NCBI RefSeq assembly: GCF_018271995.1 | Contig: NZ_JAGUCO010000001.1 | Coordinates: 186,001 to 250,000 of the forward strand | Reading direction: 5' to 3' | DNA from: Carboxylicivirga linearis | Lineage (GTDB): Bacteria > Bacteroidota > Bacteroidia > Bacteroidales > Marinilabiliaceae | DNA: 64,000 nucleotides | Part shown: positions 36,194 to 45,348 of the stretch, piece after piece | How the letters are laid out: every line of letters starts with the position of its first letter | Position numbering within the stretch: the stretch's first letter is position 1 | Notes under the pieces: model-generated | The model's database searches: none | What the model was told of the DNA's origin: nothing | What the model saw: the letters and a program-made list of their open reading frames with translations, nothing else | Position numbers and translations under genes: made by a program

Positions 36194-36559
36194 ATGGCTA
36201 AAACAGTTCTTATTGTTGATGATTCAGAAAGTATACGTGAAGTTGTCAACTTTACTCTTCAAAACGAAGGCTATGATGTATTAGTTGGTGTTGATGGTGA
36301 AGACGCTCTAAAATATTTAGATGGCCGTACCATTGATATTGTAATTACCGACTTACACATGCCTAACCTTGATGGCCTTGGATTAATTCGTAAGGTAAGA
36401 GAGATGGATGCATACAAGCATATTCCAATTTTGTTCCTAACAACAGAATCACAAGCCTCAAAGAAGATGGAAGCAAAGCAGGCAGGTGCTACAGGCTGGA
36501 TTATCAAGCCCTTTGTGCCAGCTAAATTATTAAGTGCAATTTCCCGCGTGTTACGATGA
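36194..36559 (+). CDS. cheY: CheY-type single-domain response regulator
   Basis: A 121-residue receiver domain. The acidic pocket is D9/D10 (VDDSES), the phospho-acceptor D53 (ITDLHMPNLDG), with the switch Thr in LFLTTES and K105 in WIIKPF. There is no output domain, so it is a diffusible CheY. The target is unknown because no flagellar motor genes are in view, so gliding, pili or another output is likely. The gene overlaps the next by four bases (ATGA). Confidence 0.93.
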   Translation: MAKTVLIVDDSESIREVVNFTLQNEGYDVLVGVDGEDALKYLDGRTIDIVITDLHMPNLDGLGLIRKVREMDAYKHIPILFLTTESQASKKMEAKQAGATGWIIKPFVPAKLLSAISRVLR

Positions 36560-36954
36560 TTGATAAGATCAAGCATATTTTTATTGAGGAGACCAATAAT
36601 GATTTAATGCAACTGAAAAAAGAACTTCAATTAGTAGAACCAGTGAAACCCACTGGTGAAGCAGTTGAAAAAATATTCAGGGCAATGCATACCATTAAAG
36701 GTTCCGCACCTATGTTTGGTTTTACCCAATTAACTGAGATTGCCATGCCAGTTGAATCTGTTTATAGAGATTTATATAATGGCAAAATTGTACTGAATAG
36801 TACTATTATTGATAAGACGAAGGATGTTGTATCACTAATTCAGGAGGTGTTGAATAAGAAGGATGAATGTCTTCCTTCAGTGGAAGAGAAGAAAAAAACT
36901 TTAATTGATTTCTTTACCAACATCGACAGGTTAAACGTTCGAACAAATGATTGA
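36556..36954 (+). CDS. Stand-alone Hpt-domain phosphotransfer protein
   Basis: A 132-residue protein formed by one histidine phosphotransfer domain with H45 in IFRAMHTIKGSAPMFGF. The same motif, at the same residue number, opens the CheA encoded next (IFRAMHSLKGGGAMFGF), so this is a duplicate of the CheA P1 domain. It may shuttle phosphate between CheA and CheY or act as a phosphate sink. Both junctions overlap neighbouring genes (4 bp and 8 bp), a strong sign of translational coupling. Confidence 0.85.
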   Translation: MIDKIKHIFIEETNNDLMQLKKELQLVEPVKPTGEAVEKIFRAMHTIKGSAPMFGFTQLTEIAMPVESVYRDLYNGKIVLNSTIIDKTKDVVSLIQEVLNKKDECLPSVEEKKKTLIDFFTNIDRLNVRTND

Positions 36955-38992
36955 TAAGTTTAGAGAAAAATTCGTTGAGGAATCGCTTGATAATATCAAT
37001 GACCTGGAAGAAGCATTGTTCCTTTTAGAAAAGGATATGCACAACAGTGAAATCATTGAGCGAATTTTCCGGGCTATGCACTCTCTTAAAGGAGGGGGAG
37101 CAATGTTTGGATTTAACCACTTAAGTGAATTTACACATCATCTTGAAACCGTTTTTGATTTGATTAGAAATGATAAGCTGAAAGTGTCAAATGATATTAT
37201 ATCAATGACATTTGAAGCCATCGATCAAATCAAACATTTACTTCAGATTGGAGATTTAACGGATGCCGGAGATATTGCCAATCAACAAGCTTTTATTAAG
37301 CGCATTCAGGAAGTATCGAATCAAGAAGGTAGCACTTCTACAGCTAGTGTTGGGGGTTCAAATGTGGAGCAAATTGCTGAAAGTGATGGATCAAAAACCT
37401 TTTTGATCAGTATTAAACCAAATGAAGATATTCTTCGAAACGGTACCAATCCGTTTTATTTACTCGATGACCTTCATGCAATGGGGGATGCAAAGGTAGT
37501 TGCTTTTGCAAAAGATATCCCTGAATTGACACAATTCAAACCGGTTACTAACTATAGTCAGTGGCAGGTTGTTTTAAATACATCAGAATCAATTAATGAA
37601 ATTAAGGATGTATTTATTTTTGTGGAAGATGAATGTGAAATTGATTTACAAGAGTTAAAGGTTAATAATGTTATTAATTCAGATGCTCTTGTTGCACTAA
37701 TTGATAAAGCTGTTGCTGATCGTGTTCTGTTAACAAAAGAACAGATTGAAGCAATTGGTGAAGCAGGTAGTGGTAAGGAAGATGATAAGAAGGATGGCAA
37801 ACGCAAAGTTCAGTTAAAAGAACATAAAATATCAAGTATCAGGGTTAACTCAAATAAAATTGATGATTTGGTTAATCTGGTAAGTGAGTTAGTAACTATT
37901 CAGGCACAGCTTAACTTATATGCCGAAAAAGACGGAAATAGTGATATTGTTGGCTTGGCTGAGAATATTCAAAAACTAAGCCGTCAGCTTCGCGATAATG
38001 CTTTTGAAATAAGTTTGATTCCGCTACAAAGCGAATTAATGCGTTTCCAGCGATTGGTGCGTGATTTATCAAAAGAACTTGATAAGGAAATAGATTTTAT
38101 AATAGAAGGTGGAGATATTGAGCTTGATAAAAATATTATTGAGCATCTTACAGATCCTTTATTACATATCATTCGTAACTCTGTTGACCATGGAATTGAA
38201 ATGGCTGACGAGCGAATTAAGAATGGCAAATCGCCAAAAGGAACAATTGTTTTCAAGGCTTTTTATTCAGGAGCTAGTGTAATTGTTCAGGTAATTGATG
38301 ACGGTAAAGGTATAGACCCTGAATTCATCAAATCAAAAGCAATTAGCAAAGGTTTGATTGATGAAAATGTAGAGTTAAGCCGAAAAGAAATATTTGATTT
38401 AGTTTTTCTAAGCGGATTTTCTACCAAAGAAACGGTTTCTGATGTCTCGGGACGTGGCGTTGGAATGGACGTAGTTAAGAAAAAGATTGGTGAAATTCGT
38501 GGTGAAGTGTCTCTCGATTCTGAAGTTGGAAAGGGAACAACACTTACGCTTGAATTACCAATGACACTTTCTATTATTGATGGCTTACTGGTTAAAGTGT
38601 CTGACAATCAATATGTAATTCCAATTGCTAACATCGAAAAGATTCATGCAATTGAAGATGTAAGTTTTGGGAATACAATAAACCATATCGTTTCTATAGG
38701 TGAAGAACAATTTCCATACATTGACGTGAGAGAGGTGTTCGAAACCAAAAATGAAGATTCGGGTGGAAAGCAGTTGATTCTTGTTAAGTTTGAAGATAGG
38801 AAAGTGGGATTATTGGTTGATCAGGTGATTGGAGAATATCAAACTGTTGTTAAACCTTTAGGACGTTACTTAAAGAAACAGGAAAATATTTCAGGAGCAA
38901 CCATTATGGGAGATGGAAGTATTGCATTAGTGATGGATACTAATCGTATGATTCACAATAATGCATCTAAGAAATACCGAACTAAGAAATAA
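36947..38992 (+). CDS. cheA: Chemotaxis histidine kinase CheA
   Basis: A 681-residue kinase. P1 (about 1-105) has H45. A P2-like region lies at about 150-235, and P3 dimerisation at about 290-350. P4 shows the N box PLLHIIRNSVDHGIE, G1 VIDDGKGID and G2 SGRGVGMDVVKKKI. The P5 CheW-like domain (about 550-681) follows. All catalytic boxes are present. It autophosphorylates under MCP control and passes phosphate to CheY and CheB. It overlaps the Hpt gene by 8 bp and precedes cheW by 5 bp. Confidence 0.96.
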   Translation: MIDKFREKFVEESLDNINDLEEALFLLEKDMHNSEIIERIFRAMHSLKGGGAMFGFNHLSEFTHHLETVFDLIRNDKLKVSNDIISMTFEAIDQIKHLLQIGDLTDAGDIANQQAFIKRIQEVSNQEGSTSTASVGGSNVEQIAESDGSKTFLISIKPNEDILRNGTNPFYLLDDLHAMGDAKVVAFAKDIPELTQFKPVTNYSQWQVVLNTSESINEIKDVFIFVEDECEIDLQELKVNNVINSDALVALIDKAVADRVLLTKEQIEAIGEAGSGKEDDKKDGKRKVQLKEHKISSIRVNSNKIDDLVNLVSELVTIQAQLNLYAEKDGNSDIVGLAENIQKLSRQLRDNAFEISLIPLQSELMRFQRLVRDLSKELDKEIDFIIEGGDIELDKNIIEHLTDPLLHIIRNSVDHGIEMADERIKNGKSPKGTIVFKAFYSGASVIVQVIDDGKGIDPEFIKSKAISKGLIDENVELSRKEIFDLVFLSGFSTKETVSDVSGRGVGMDVVKKKIGEIRGEVSLDSEVGKGTTLTLELPMTLSIIDGLLVKVSDNQYVIPIANIEKIHAIEDVSFGNTINHIVSIGEEQFPYIDVREVFETKNEDSGGKQLILVKFEDRKVGLLVDQVIGEYQTVVKPLGRYLKKQENISGATIMGDGSIALVMDTNRMIHNNASKKYRTKK

Positions 38993-38997
38993 TTACA

Positions 38998-39444
38998 ATG
39001 AAAGATCAAATTACATCACTGATTTCATTTTATGTGGACAAGGAAGTCTTCGCATTTGATACTCTTAAGGTTCGGAATATTCTTGAATATGGAAAGATGA
39101 CCTGGGTGCCTAATACAAAAGATTATGTGCTTGGGGTGATGAATCTGCACGGAAACATTTTTCCTGTGGCCGATTTAAGAGTGATGATGGAGACAAGTAA
39201 AGTTGAAAACACTGCTGATACTTCAATTATTGTTGTATCAAACGATGGAAAAACTGATTCTTTAATAGGAATTGTTGTTGACGGCGTTAAAGAAGTGTTC
39301 GATATTGATGGATTAGAAATTAAAGAGTCGGTTTATCATGGTAACTCCGGCATTGTAAATTCATTTCTGGGCACCATTCATAAAAATGAAGAGTTTGTGC
39401 ACATAATTGATTTGGATGAAACAGTTCTTGAAATTGAAAAATAA
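38998..39444 (+). CDS. cheW: CheW coupling protein, first copy
   Basis: A 148-residue CheW-type SH3-like domain. It has YVDKEVFAFDTLKVRNILEY, the hydrophobic LGVMNLHGNIFPVADLRVMM and GIVVDGVKEVFDIDGLEI segments that bind receptors and CheA. It links MCP to CheA. It begins 5 bp after cheA. A second CheW follows 11 bp later, so the operon makes two coupling proteins, perhaps for different receptor arrays. Confidence 0.93.
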   Translation: MKDQITSLISFYVDKEVFAFDTLKVRNILEYGKMTWVPNTKDYVLGVMNLHGNIFPVADLRVMMETSKVENTADTSIIVVSNDGKTDSLIGIVVDGVKEVFDIDGLEIKESVYHGNSGIVNSFLGTIHKNEEFVHIIDLDETVLEIEK

Positions 39445-39455
39445 AAAGTGAATTA

Positions 39456-39941
39456 ATGAGTGAGCTAATCAATGCATATCTGACTTTCTCTGTAGGTTCT
39501 AATACCTTTGGAGTACATGTAGGTAAAGTGGTTGAGATTTTAGAGTATGTAAAACCAAAATCGGTGCCAGAAAGCTTACCTTATATCACGGGGGTAATTG
39601 ACCATCGCGAAAATATAGTGCCAGTGATTGATACAGGTTTGAAGTTTAATGTGGGTACTATTGATGTTACCCCTCAAACATGTATTGTTGTTCTTGAAAT
39701 AGATAAACCCGATAATTCAGGAAAATTAATCATTGGAGCAATGGTGGATGCGGTGTCTGATGTATTTGAATCAGATAACGAAAAAATCAAAACAATAGAA
39801 AACGATTTTAAACCGGGATATATCTCGGCTACATATAAAACGGATGAAAATTTAGTGATGATATTAAATGCCGAGCAGGTATTTAATGACAAAGATATAA
39901 TTGCACTTGACGAGCTAAAAAGTAGTATAGAAGCGGAATAA
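39456..39941 (+). CDS. cheW: CheW coupling protein, second copy
   Basis: A 161-residue CheW domain, diverged from the first copy: TFSVGSNTFGVHVGKVVEIL, YITGVIDHRENIVPVIDTGLKF and GAMVDAVSDVFESDNEKI. The extra C-terminal 15 residues are acidic. Its stop overlaps the cheR start by one base (TAATG). It presumably couples MCP to CheA as well. Two distinct CheW proteins in one operon may tune array composition. Confidence 0.92.
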   Translation: MSELINAYLTFSVGSNTFGVHVGKVVEILEYVKPKSVPESLPYITGVIDHRENIVPVIDTGLKFNVGTIDVTPQTCIVVLEIDKPDNSGKLIIGAMVDAVSDVFESDNEKIKTIENDFKPGYISATYKTDENLVMILNAEQVFNDKDIIALDELKSSIEAE

Positions 39942-40807
39942 TGTTTAAGGGTAAGGAGAATAACGTTCAAAAAGATCTGGATTGTTTCAAGGCAGAATTG
40001 ACAGAATCAGATTTTAAGGCTTTTAGTGAATTCATATACAACGAATTCGGTATAAAAATGCCCCCCATTAAACGCATCATGCTTCAGGGACGATTATTGA
40101 AGCGTATCCGTGAGCTAAATATGCAGTCTTACACTGAATATAAAGAGTACTTTTTTAGTAAAGATGGGCAGGAAAAAGAGATCTTTAATTTTTTGAATGT
40201 TGTTACAACAAACAAAACCGATTTTTTTAGAGAACCTGTACATTTTGATTATTTGAGGGATGAAATTTTACCTCATTTTGCTGATAATAACAGAAGTTTG
40301 AAAATATGGAGTGCAGGTTGTTCAAGCGGTGAAGAACCTTATACAATCTCCATTGTGCTGAATGAATTTAAAAACAATAATCCGTTGTTTAGTTTTAGTA
40401 TCTTAGGATCTGATATATCCAACAAAGTACTTACAACGGCTTCCAAGGGAATTTACAATGAGCATAAAGTTGCTTTGTTGCCTCTTGAGATGAAAAAGAA
40501 ATATTTTTTAAAGAGTAAAGATAGAGAAAACCCATCGGTTAGGGTTAAGCCAGAATTACAAAAAAATATTGCATTGAAATATGTGAATTTAATGGATAAT
40601 TCATACAATGTAGGGGATAAGTTTGATGTAATATTTTGTAGAAATGTTTTAATTTATTTTGACAGAGCCACACAAGAGAAAGTGATCAATAAGCTTTGTC
40701 AGTATTTAAAGCCTGGAGGAATTTTCTTTATCGGTCACTCAGAATCGTTATCGGGGATGAATGTGCCATTAAAGCACATAAAACCTACCATATTTTTAAA
40801 AGAATAA
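39941..40807 (+). CDS. cheR: CheR chemotaxis methyltransferase
   Basis: A 288-residue SAM-dependent methyltransferase for MCP glutamates. It has an N-terminal helical domain, VTTNKTDFFREPVHFDYL, motif I KIWSAGCSSGEEPYTISI (about 121-138), ILGSDISN, and the closing VIFCRNVLIYFDRATQEKVI. The beta-subdomain loop between KKYF and VRVKPEL is as long as in pentapeptide-dependent CheR, which fits the NYEKF tail of the MCP. All active features are intact. Confidence 0.95.
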   Translation: MFKGKENNVQKDLDCFKAELTESDFKAFSEFIYNEFGIKMPPIKRIMLQGRLLKRIRELNMQSYTEYKEYFFSKDGQEKEIFNFLNVVTTNKTDFFREPVHFDYLRDEILPHFADNNRSLKIWSAGCSSGEEPYTISIVLNEFKNNNPLFSFSILGSDISNKVLTTASKGIYNEHKVALLPLEMKKKYFLKSKDRENPSVRVKPELQKNIALKYVNLMDNSYNVGDKFDVIFCRNVLIYFDRATQEKVINKLCQYLKPGGIFFIGHSESLSGMNVPLKHIKPTIFLKE

Positions 40808-40841
40808 AAGTAAGTCCGGAATAAAAAATAAAACAAGAATT

Positions 40842-41741
40842 ATGAGCAACTTATCGGATAGGCAACTATTGCGCGAATTGAAAATAAGGCTTGAGGAAAG
40901 AAAAAAGCTCGATACAGAAATGAAAGAGCTTTCGAAAGATTTTCAGTCTGTAACAAAAAAGTTGAAAGAATCGGAGGCTTTAAAGAGTCACTTTATCTCT
41001 AATATTTCCAACGAAATAGTAAACCCGTTTACCTCAATTCTTGGTTTGTCAAAAGCCATTTTGTCGGTTGAGAAAAACGATTGGAAGAAAGTGGTTTCAA
41101 TGGTAGCTCTTATCCATAGTGAAGCCTTTAATCTTGATTTTCAGCTGAGAAATATCTTTGTTGCAGCTAAGATTGAAGCCGGAGAAATTGCTCCAAATAT
41201 CACCAAAGTAAATGTGAGAAGTCTCACTCAAACTGTGATAGATTCCTTTAATATCATCTCGAGAAAAATGGGAATTGATATTGATCTGCAGTTTAATGTA
41301 GAATATGGCTTTGGTAAGAATTTTTATTTCAAAACGGACTCAGAGAAACTCAAATTAATATTGAGTAACCTTATTAATAACGCTTTAAAATATAGCTACA
41401 AGGATAGTAAGGTTATTATTAAAATCTGGGTTGATGATGATGAATTGAATGTATCTGTTCAGGATTTTGGAACGGGTATTTCAGAGAAAAATCAAAAAAT
41501 CATTTTCGAGCGTTTTAAGCGATTGGATTCAGGTATCAATTCCATTAACCGAGGACACGGATTGGGATTATCTATTACCAAAGCATTGCTTGATGTTCTG
41601 GGAGGAAATATTGAGATTGATAGTAAAAAAGGTGAAGGGTCAACGTTCTCAATTACTTTACCTGAAGCGAAAAACATTATAGATGGCTTCAGTGGTGATG
41701 GTAACGATGTGTTCTTTGATGACGGTGATGAGATTTTTTAA
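40842..41741 (+). CDS. Histidine-kinase-like protein without the phospho-accepting histidine
   Basis: A 299-residue soluble protein. An N-terminal coiled coil leads into a HisKA-like segment, FISNISNEIVNPFTSILG, in which the expected His of the H box (S-H-E) is N57 (codon aac). The HATPase domain is complete: N box LILSNLINNALKYS, G1 DFGTGI, F box and G2 RGHGLGLSITKALL. It therefore can bind ATP but cannot autophosphorylate in the usual way. It may act as a pseudokinase, phosphatase or protein kinase of another type. It lies between cheR and cheD within the operon. Confidence 0.85.
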   Translation: MSNLSDRQLLRELKIRLEERKKLDTEMKELSKDFQSVTKKLKESEALKSHFISNISNEIVNPFTSILGLSKAILSVEKNDWKKVVSMVALIHSEAFNLDFQLRNIFVAAKIEAGEIAPNITKVNVRSLTQTVIDSFNIISRKMGIDIDLQFNVEYGFGKNFYFKTDSEKLKLILSNLINNALKYSYKDSKVIIKIWVDDDELNVSVQDFGTGISEKNQKIIFERFKRLDSGINSINRGHGLGLSITKALLDVLGGNIEIDSKKGEGSTFSITLPEAKNIIDGFSGDGNDVFFDDGDEIF

Positions 41742-41752
41742 GGCGAAGTTAG

Positions 41753-42229
41753 ATGGAGAATAGATATTTACAACATTTTCTATACCCCTCTTCCTTGTAT
41801 GTCAGCAAAGAACCTTATGTGATCAAAACCATATTAGGTAGTTGTGTTGCTATATGTATCTGGGATAAGAAGCTAAAGTTTGGAGGCATGAACCATTATA
41901 TGCTGCCAAACTGGAACGGTAATGAATTAGCTTCTCCTAAATATGGTAACATAGCTATTGATAAACTGATTGAGAGAATGTTCTATTATGGTAGCAACCG
42001 AAAAGATTTAGTTGCAAAAATATTTGGCGGTGGAGAACTGCTTGAAGCCAGAACAGGAAACTCAATGCTTATTGGGGAACGAAACATAAGAGTTGCCAGA
42101 TTAATGTTGGAGGAGCGTAACATTCCAATTGTTGCCTCCAGTACAGGTGGAAAAAGAGGTAGAAAGATTTTATTTTTTAGCGATACCGGAGAAGTTAGGC
42201 ATAAATTTCTCGAAAAAAAGGTATATTAA
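41753..42229 (+). CDS. cheD: CheD receptor glutamine deamidase
   Basis: A 158-residue protein of the CheD family. The catalytic Cys is in TILGSCVAICIWD, the His in FGGMNHYMLP and a Thr follows in the GNSMLIGERNI region. It deamidates MCP glutamines, making them methylatable. It starts 11 bp after the pseudokinase gene. A 122-bp gap follows before cheB. No CheC or CheX phosphatase, the usual CheD partner in other bacteria, is encoded in the cluster. Confidence 0.93.
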   Translation: MENRYLQHFLYPSSLYVSKEPYVIKTILGSCVAICIWDKKLKFGGMNHYMLPNWNGNELASPKYGNIAIDKLIERMFYYGSNRKDLVAKIFGGGELLEARTGNSMLIGERNIRVARLMLEERNIPIVASSTGGKRGRKILFFSDTGEVRHKFLEKKVY

Positions 42230-42307
42230 TGCCTGAAAGCCTTCGAACGGCAGTGAATGGAGATGAAGGAGCATGAAGGTTTTCAAACTAATTAGTTGGA
42301 AGCAAAA

Positions 42308-42331
42308 ACAACAATTGTCACAGATTGTTGT
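42308..42331 (+). promoter_or_regulatory. 8-bp hairpin in the cheD-cheB spacer
   Basis: ACAACAAT (42308-42315) and ATTGTTGT (42324-42331) pair perfectly around an eight-base loop, 21 bp before the cheB start, in the largest gap of the chemotaxis operon. It has no T tract, so it could be a processing or regulatory site. Confidence 0.4.
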
Positions 42332-42351
42332 GGTGTAAATAACATTGACTC

Positions 42352-43428
42352 ATGGAAAAAAAGATTCGGGTATTGGTAGTAGATGACTCAGCTGTGGTAA
42401 GACAAAGTTTGTCATCAATTCTTGAATCAGATCCTGACATTGAAGTAATGGGTACGGCAGCCGATCCCATTATTGCTGTTAAGAAAATAATGAAGGAGAT
42501 TCCCGATGTGATTACCCTCGACATCGAGATGCCTCGGATGGATGGTTTAACATTTCTCCGAAAAATAATGTCGCAACATCCTATTCCGGTAGTTGTTATT
42601 TCCAGTCTTACTACTGAGGGTACAGAGGTAGCCATGAAGGCTTTGGAATATGGTGCCAGTGAAATAATTGGTAAACCTGCAATGAATGCAGCACAGTTTA
42701 TCAATGAGTCAAAAATAATGTTATGCGATGCGGTTAAAGCTGCTTCACATGTCAAGTTGAAGCGCCGTAAAATTGCAGAGCCTGTAGCACCTAAGGTCCA
42801 ACCAAAACTTTCGGCAGATGTAATTATTGATAAGGCTTCGACCTATAAAAGAATTATCAGTACCGATAAGGTAATTGTATTGGGTGCCTCAACCGGTGGT
42901 ACAGAAGCAATTAGAACCTTCTTGAAAGCCATGCCAGATAAAATGCCGGGTATTGCGATTGTTCAACATATGCCCGAAGGTTTTACAAAATCATTTGCCA
43001 ATAGTTTGAATAACATTTGTGGCCTTGAAGTGAAAGAAGCCGAGCAAGGTGACAGACTTTATCAAGGTAGAGTTTTAATTGCGCCGGGCAATAAGCATAT
43101 GTTGCTAAAAAGGGTAGGAAAAGAGTATTCTGTTGATGTAAAAGAAGGACCTTTGGTAAACCGTCACCGACCTTCGGTGGATGTACTATTTCGTTCAGCC
43201 GCAAGGTACGCTGGTAATAATGCAACCGGAATTTTGCTAACCGGAATGGGTAATGATGGAGCAAAGGGACTACTTGAGTTAAAAGAGTCAGGAGCTCATA
43301 CCATAGCGCAGGATGAAGCTTCTTCGGTAGTTTTTGGTATGCCAAAAGAGGCAATAAAGCTTGGAGCTGCCGATGAAATCTTATCTTTGGACAAAATTGC
43401 ACCATATATACTGTCGAAAGTAAAATAA
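42352..43428 (+). CDS. cheB: CheB methylesterase with receiver domain
   Basis: A 358-residue two-domain protein. The receiver has D11/D12 and phospho-acceptor D57 ([11 protein letters not shown]). The esterase domain carries the triad S180 (GASTGGTEA), H206 (VQHMPEGF) and D302 ([10 protein letters not shown]). It removes MCP methyl groups when phosphorylated by CheA. It is followed 42 bp later by the first gene of the second signalling module, without a visible terminator. Confidence 0.96.
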   Translation: MEKKIRVLVVDDSAVVRQSLSSILESDPDIEVMGTAADPIIAVKKIMKEIPDVITLDIEMPRMDGLTFLRKIMSQHPIPVVVISSLTTEGTEVAMKALEYGASEIIGKPAMNAAQFINESKIMLCDAVKAASHVKLKRRKIAEPVAPKVQPKLSADVIIDKASTYKRIISTDKVIVLGASTGGTEAIRTFLKAMPDKMPGIAIVQHMPEGFTKSFANSLNNICGLEVKEAEQGDRLYQGRVLIAPGNKHMLLKRVGKEYSVDVKEGPLVNRHRPSVDVLFRSAARYAGNNATGILLTGMGNDGAKGLLELKESGAHTIAQDEASSVVFGMPKEAIKLGAADEILSLDKIAPYILSKVK

Positions 43429-43470
43429 ATAACTTTAACCTGGTAGCCGTTTAATTTAACGCCATTTCTT

Positions 43471-45348
43471 ATGGGTAAAGAAAATATTAAAAATATTAGA
43501 AGCCGTTACACTTTAAGAGGCTTTGTTTTTGGACTACTCCTGTACCTTTTTGTTTTGGTTGGGAGTTTTAGTGTATTAGAATATACCGAATTACGATTTA
43601 ATGTATTAAATGCATACACTGTGTTCCCCATGTTATGGTTGGTTACAGCAGTGCCCTTTGTTTCTGGTTTAATTGGTTACCTAATTGCCGGTAACTTTGC
43701 CAAAATCATTAAAAAGCAAAAGAAGCATTTGAAATATGAGGCAAACAGAAGTAAAGAAGTGCTTCAGTTTGTGGATAACCTACGCAAGGATAATTTTGAT
43801 AGTGCTTTACATCTGAATCTTAAGAATGATATATTAGCGACTTCACTTTTACGTTTGCGCGATTACTTAATCCAAAGTAAAAAAGATGTTGAGCAAAGAA
43901 GAATTGAAGAAGAGCAACGTAACTGGGTTACGCGAGGATTAGCTCATTTTGGAGAACTGCTTCGTAAGGAAAGTGATAATCTTGAAGATTTAAGTTATAA
44001 TATCATCCGCTATTTGGTGGATTATATGAAGATTAATCAAGCAGGTTTTTATTTATTAAATACCTTAAGTAAAAATGAAAAGTATTTTGAATTAACTGCT
44101 TGTGTTGCCTTTGATCGTAAAAAATTTACAGATAAAAGAATAAACTGGGAGGAAGGATTAATTGGTCGTTGTGCGTTGGAAAAACAAACCATTTATCTGA
44201 CAGACGTTCCGAATGACTATTTGAATATTACTTCAGGATTAGGAGAAGCAAATCCAAGATCGATTTTAATTGTACCACTTAAAACCAATGATGAGGTTTA
44301 TGGTGTGTTAGAAATGGCTTCTTTTAAACCTTTTGATGATTATGAAATTGAGTTTGTAGAGAAAACAGCTGAAAGTATTGCCTTAACAATACAATCGGTT
44401 CAAAATACAATTCGAACTACCAAGCTTTTAAAAGAGACCCAAAATCAGGCTGAGCGAATGTCGCAACAAGAAGAGGAGCTGCGTCAGAATCTGGAAGAGA
44501 TGCAAGCTACTCAGGAAGAGAGCGATCGTCGTGAAGTTGAAATGAAAGGTATTTTAGAAGCAATTGATCATGCTGCGATTAGTTCTGAATTTGAAGTGGA
44601 CGGTACATTAATCAATGTGAATCAGAACTTCTTGAGAACTTTCAGATATAACCCTGAGGAGATAGAAGGACAAAATATCAAGATTTTCTTCTTTAAAGAA
44701 GACGTTGCCGAGCTGGATCAGATCTTAACTGATTTAAGAAACGGCCATAACTTTAAAGGACGTGTGAAAAGAAGAACCAAGATGGGAGATGAAATCTACC
44801 TGTTAACTACCTATACTCCTGTAATTGATCATGAAGGAGAAATTATTAAGATTTTAAGCCTCGAAAATGATATTACTGAGCAAGTAGATATGGAAGAAGA
44901 GTTGAAGCGCAGTAAAGACGAATTGGGCATTATGCTTGAAGAGGCTAAAAAAGAAGTAACAGAACAGTTTAAAGAAATTGAAGCTGTTAAAATACGAAAC
45001 GAGAAAACGCTTGAAGGTGCTTTAGATGCAATCATAACCACCAATAAAGATGGAATTGTTGAGTTCTTTAACCTGGCAGCTGAAAAGCTTTGGGGATACG
45101 ATAGAAATGAAGTACTTGGCGAGCATGTTTCCATGCTATTCTCTGAGGAAACAGCTAAAAACGATGAGTTTATTTCAGCATTTGTTTCAAACGAGAAAGA
45201 AAAGATAATTGGAGAAAGGCGTGAAGCTCCTATAAAAAATAAAGTGGGCAGTGAAGAACCCGTATTGTTCTTATTATCTGAAGCAAAAGTAGGTGAAGAT
45301 CATTCGTATACTGCGTTTATCCAAAACGTTGAGGTAGAGTTATTTTAA
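43471..45348 (+). CDS. Membrane sensor with GAF and two PAS domains, no kinase
   Basis: A 625-residue protein. Two transmembrane helices (about 15-38 and 50-73) are followed by a coiled region, a GAF domain (about 165-305) with GLIGRCALEKQTIYLTDVPN and YLNITSGLGEANPRSILIVPL, a coiled coil (about 305-360), PAS 1 (about 363-475) and PAS 2 (about 515-620). There is no HisKA, GGDEF or other output domain. Its stop abuts the next gene directly (0 bp), a CheR-like methyltransferase, so it is probably the sensor or methylation substrate of that enzyme. Confidence 0.85.
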   Translation: MGKENIKNIRSRYTLRGFVFGLLLYLFVLVGSFSVLEYTELRFNVLNAYTVFPMLWLVTAVPFVSGLIGYLIAGNFAKIIKKQKKHLKYEANRSKEVLQFVDNLRKDNFDSALHLNLKNDILATSLLRLRDYLIQSKKDVEQRRIEEEQRNWVTRGLAHFGELLRKESDNLEDLSYNIIRYLVDYMKINQAGFYLLNTLSKNEKYFELTACVAFDRKKFTDKRINWEEGLIGRCALEKQTIYLTDVPNDYLNITSGLGEANPRSILIVPLKTNDEVYGVLEMASFKPFDDYEIEFVEKTAESIALTIQSVQNTIRTTKLLKETQNQAERMSQQEEELRQNLEEMQATQEESDRREVEMKGILEAIDHAAISSEFEVDGTLINVNQNFLRTFRYNPEEIEGQNIKIFFFKEDVAELDQILTDLRNGHNFKGRVKRRTKMGDEIYLLTTYTPVIDHEGEIIKILSLENDITEQVDMEEELKRSKDELGIMLEEAKKEVTEQFKEIEAVKIRNEKTLEGALDAIITTNKDGIVEFFNLAAEKLWGYDRNEVLGEHVSMLFSEETAKNDEFISAFVSNEKEKIIGERREAPIKNKVGSEEPVLFLLSEAKVGEDHSYTAFIQNVEVELF

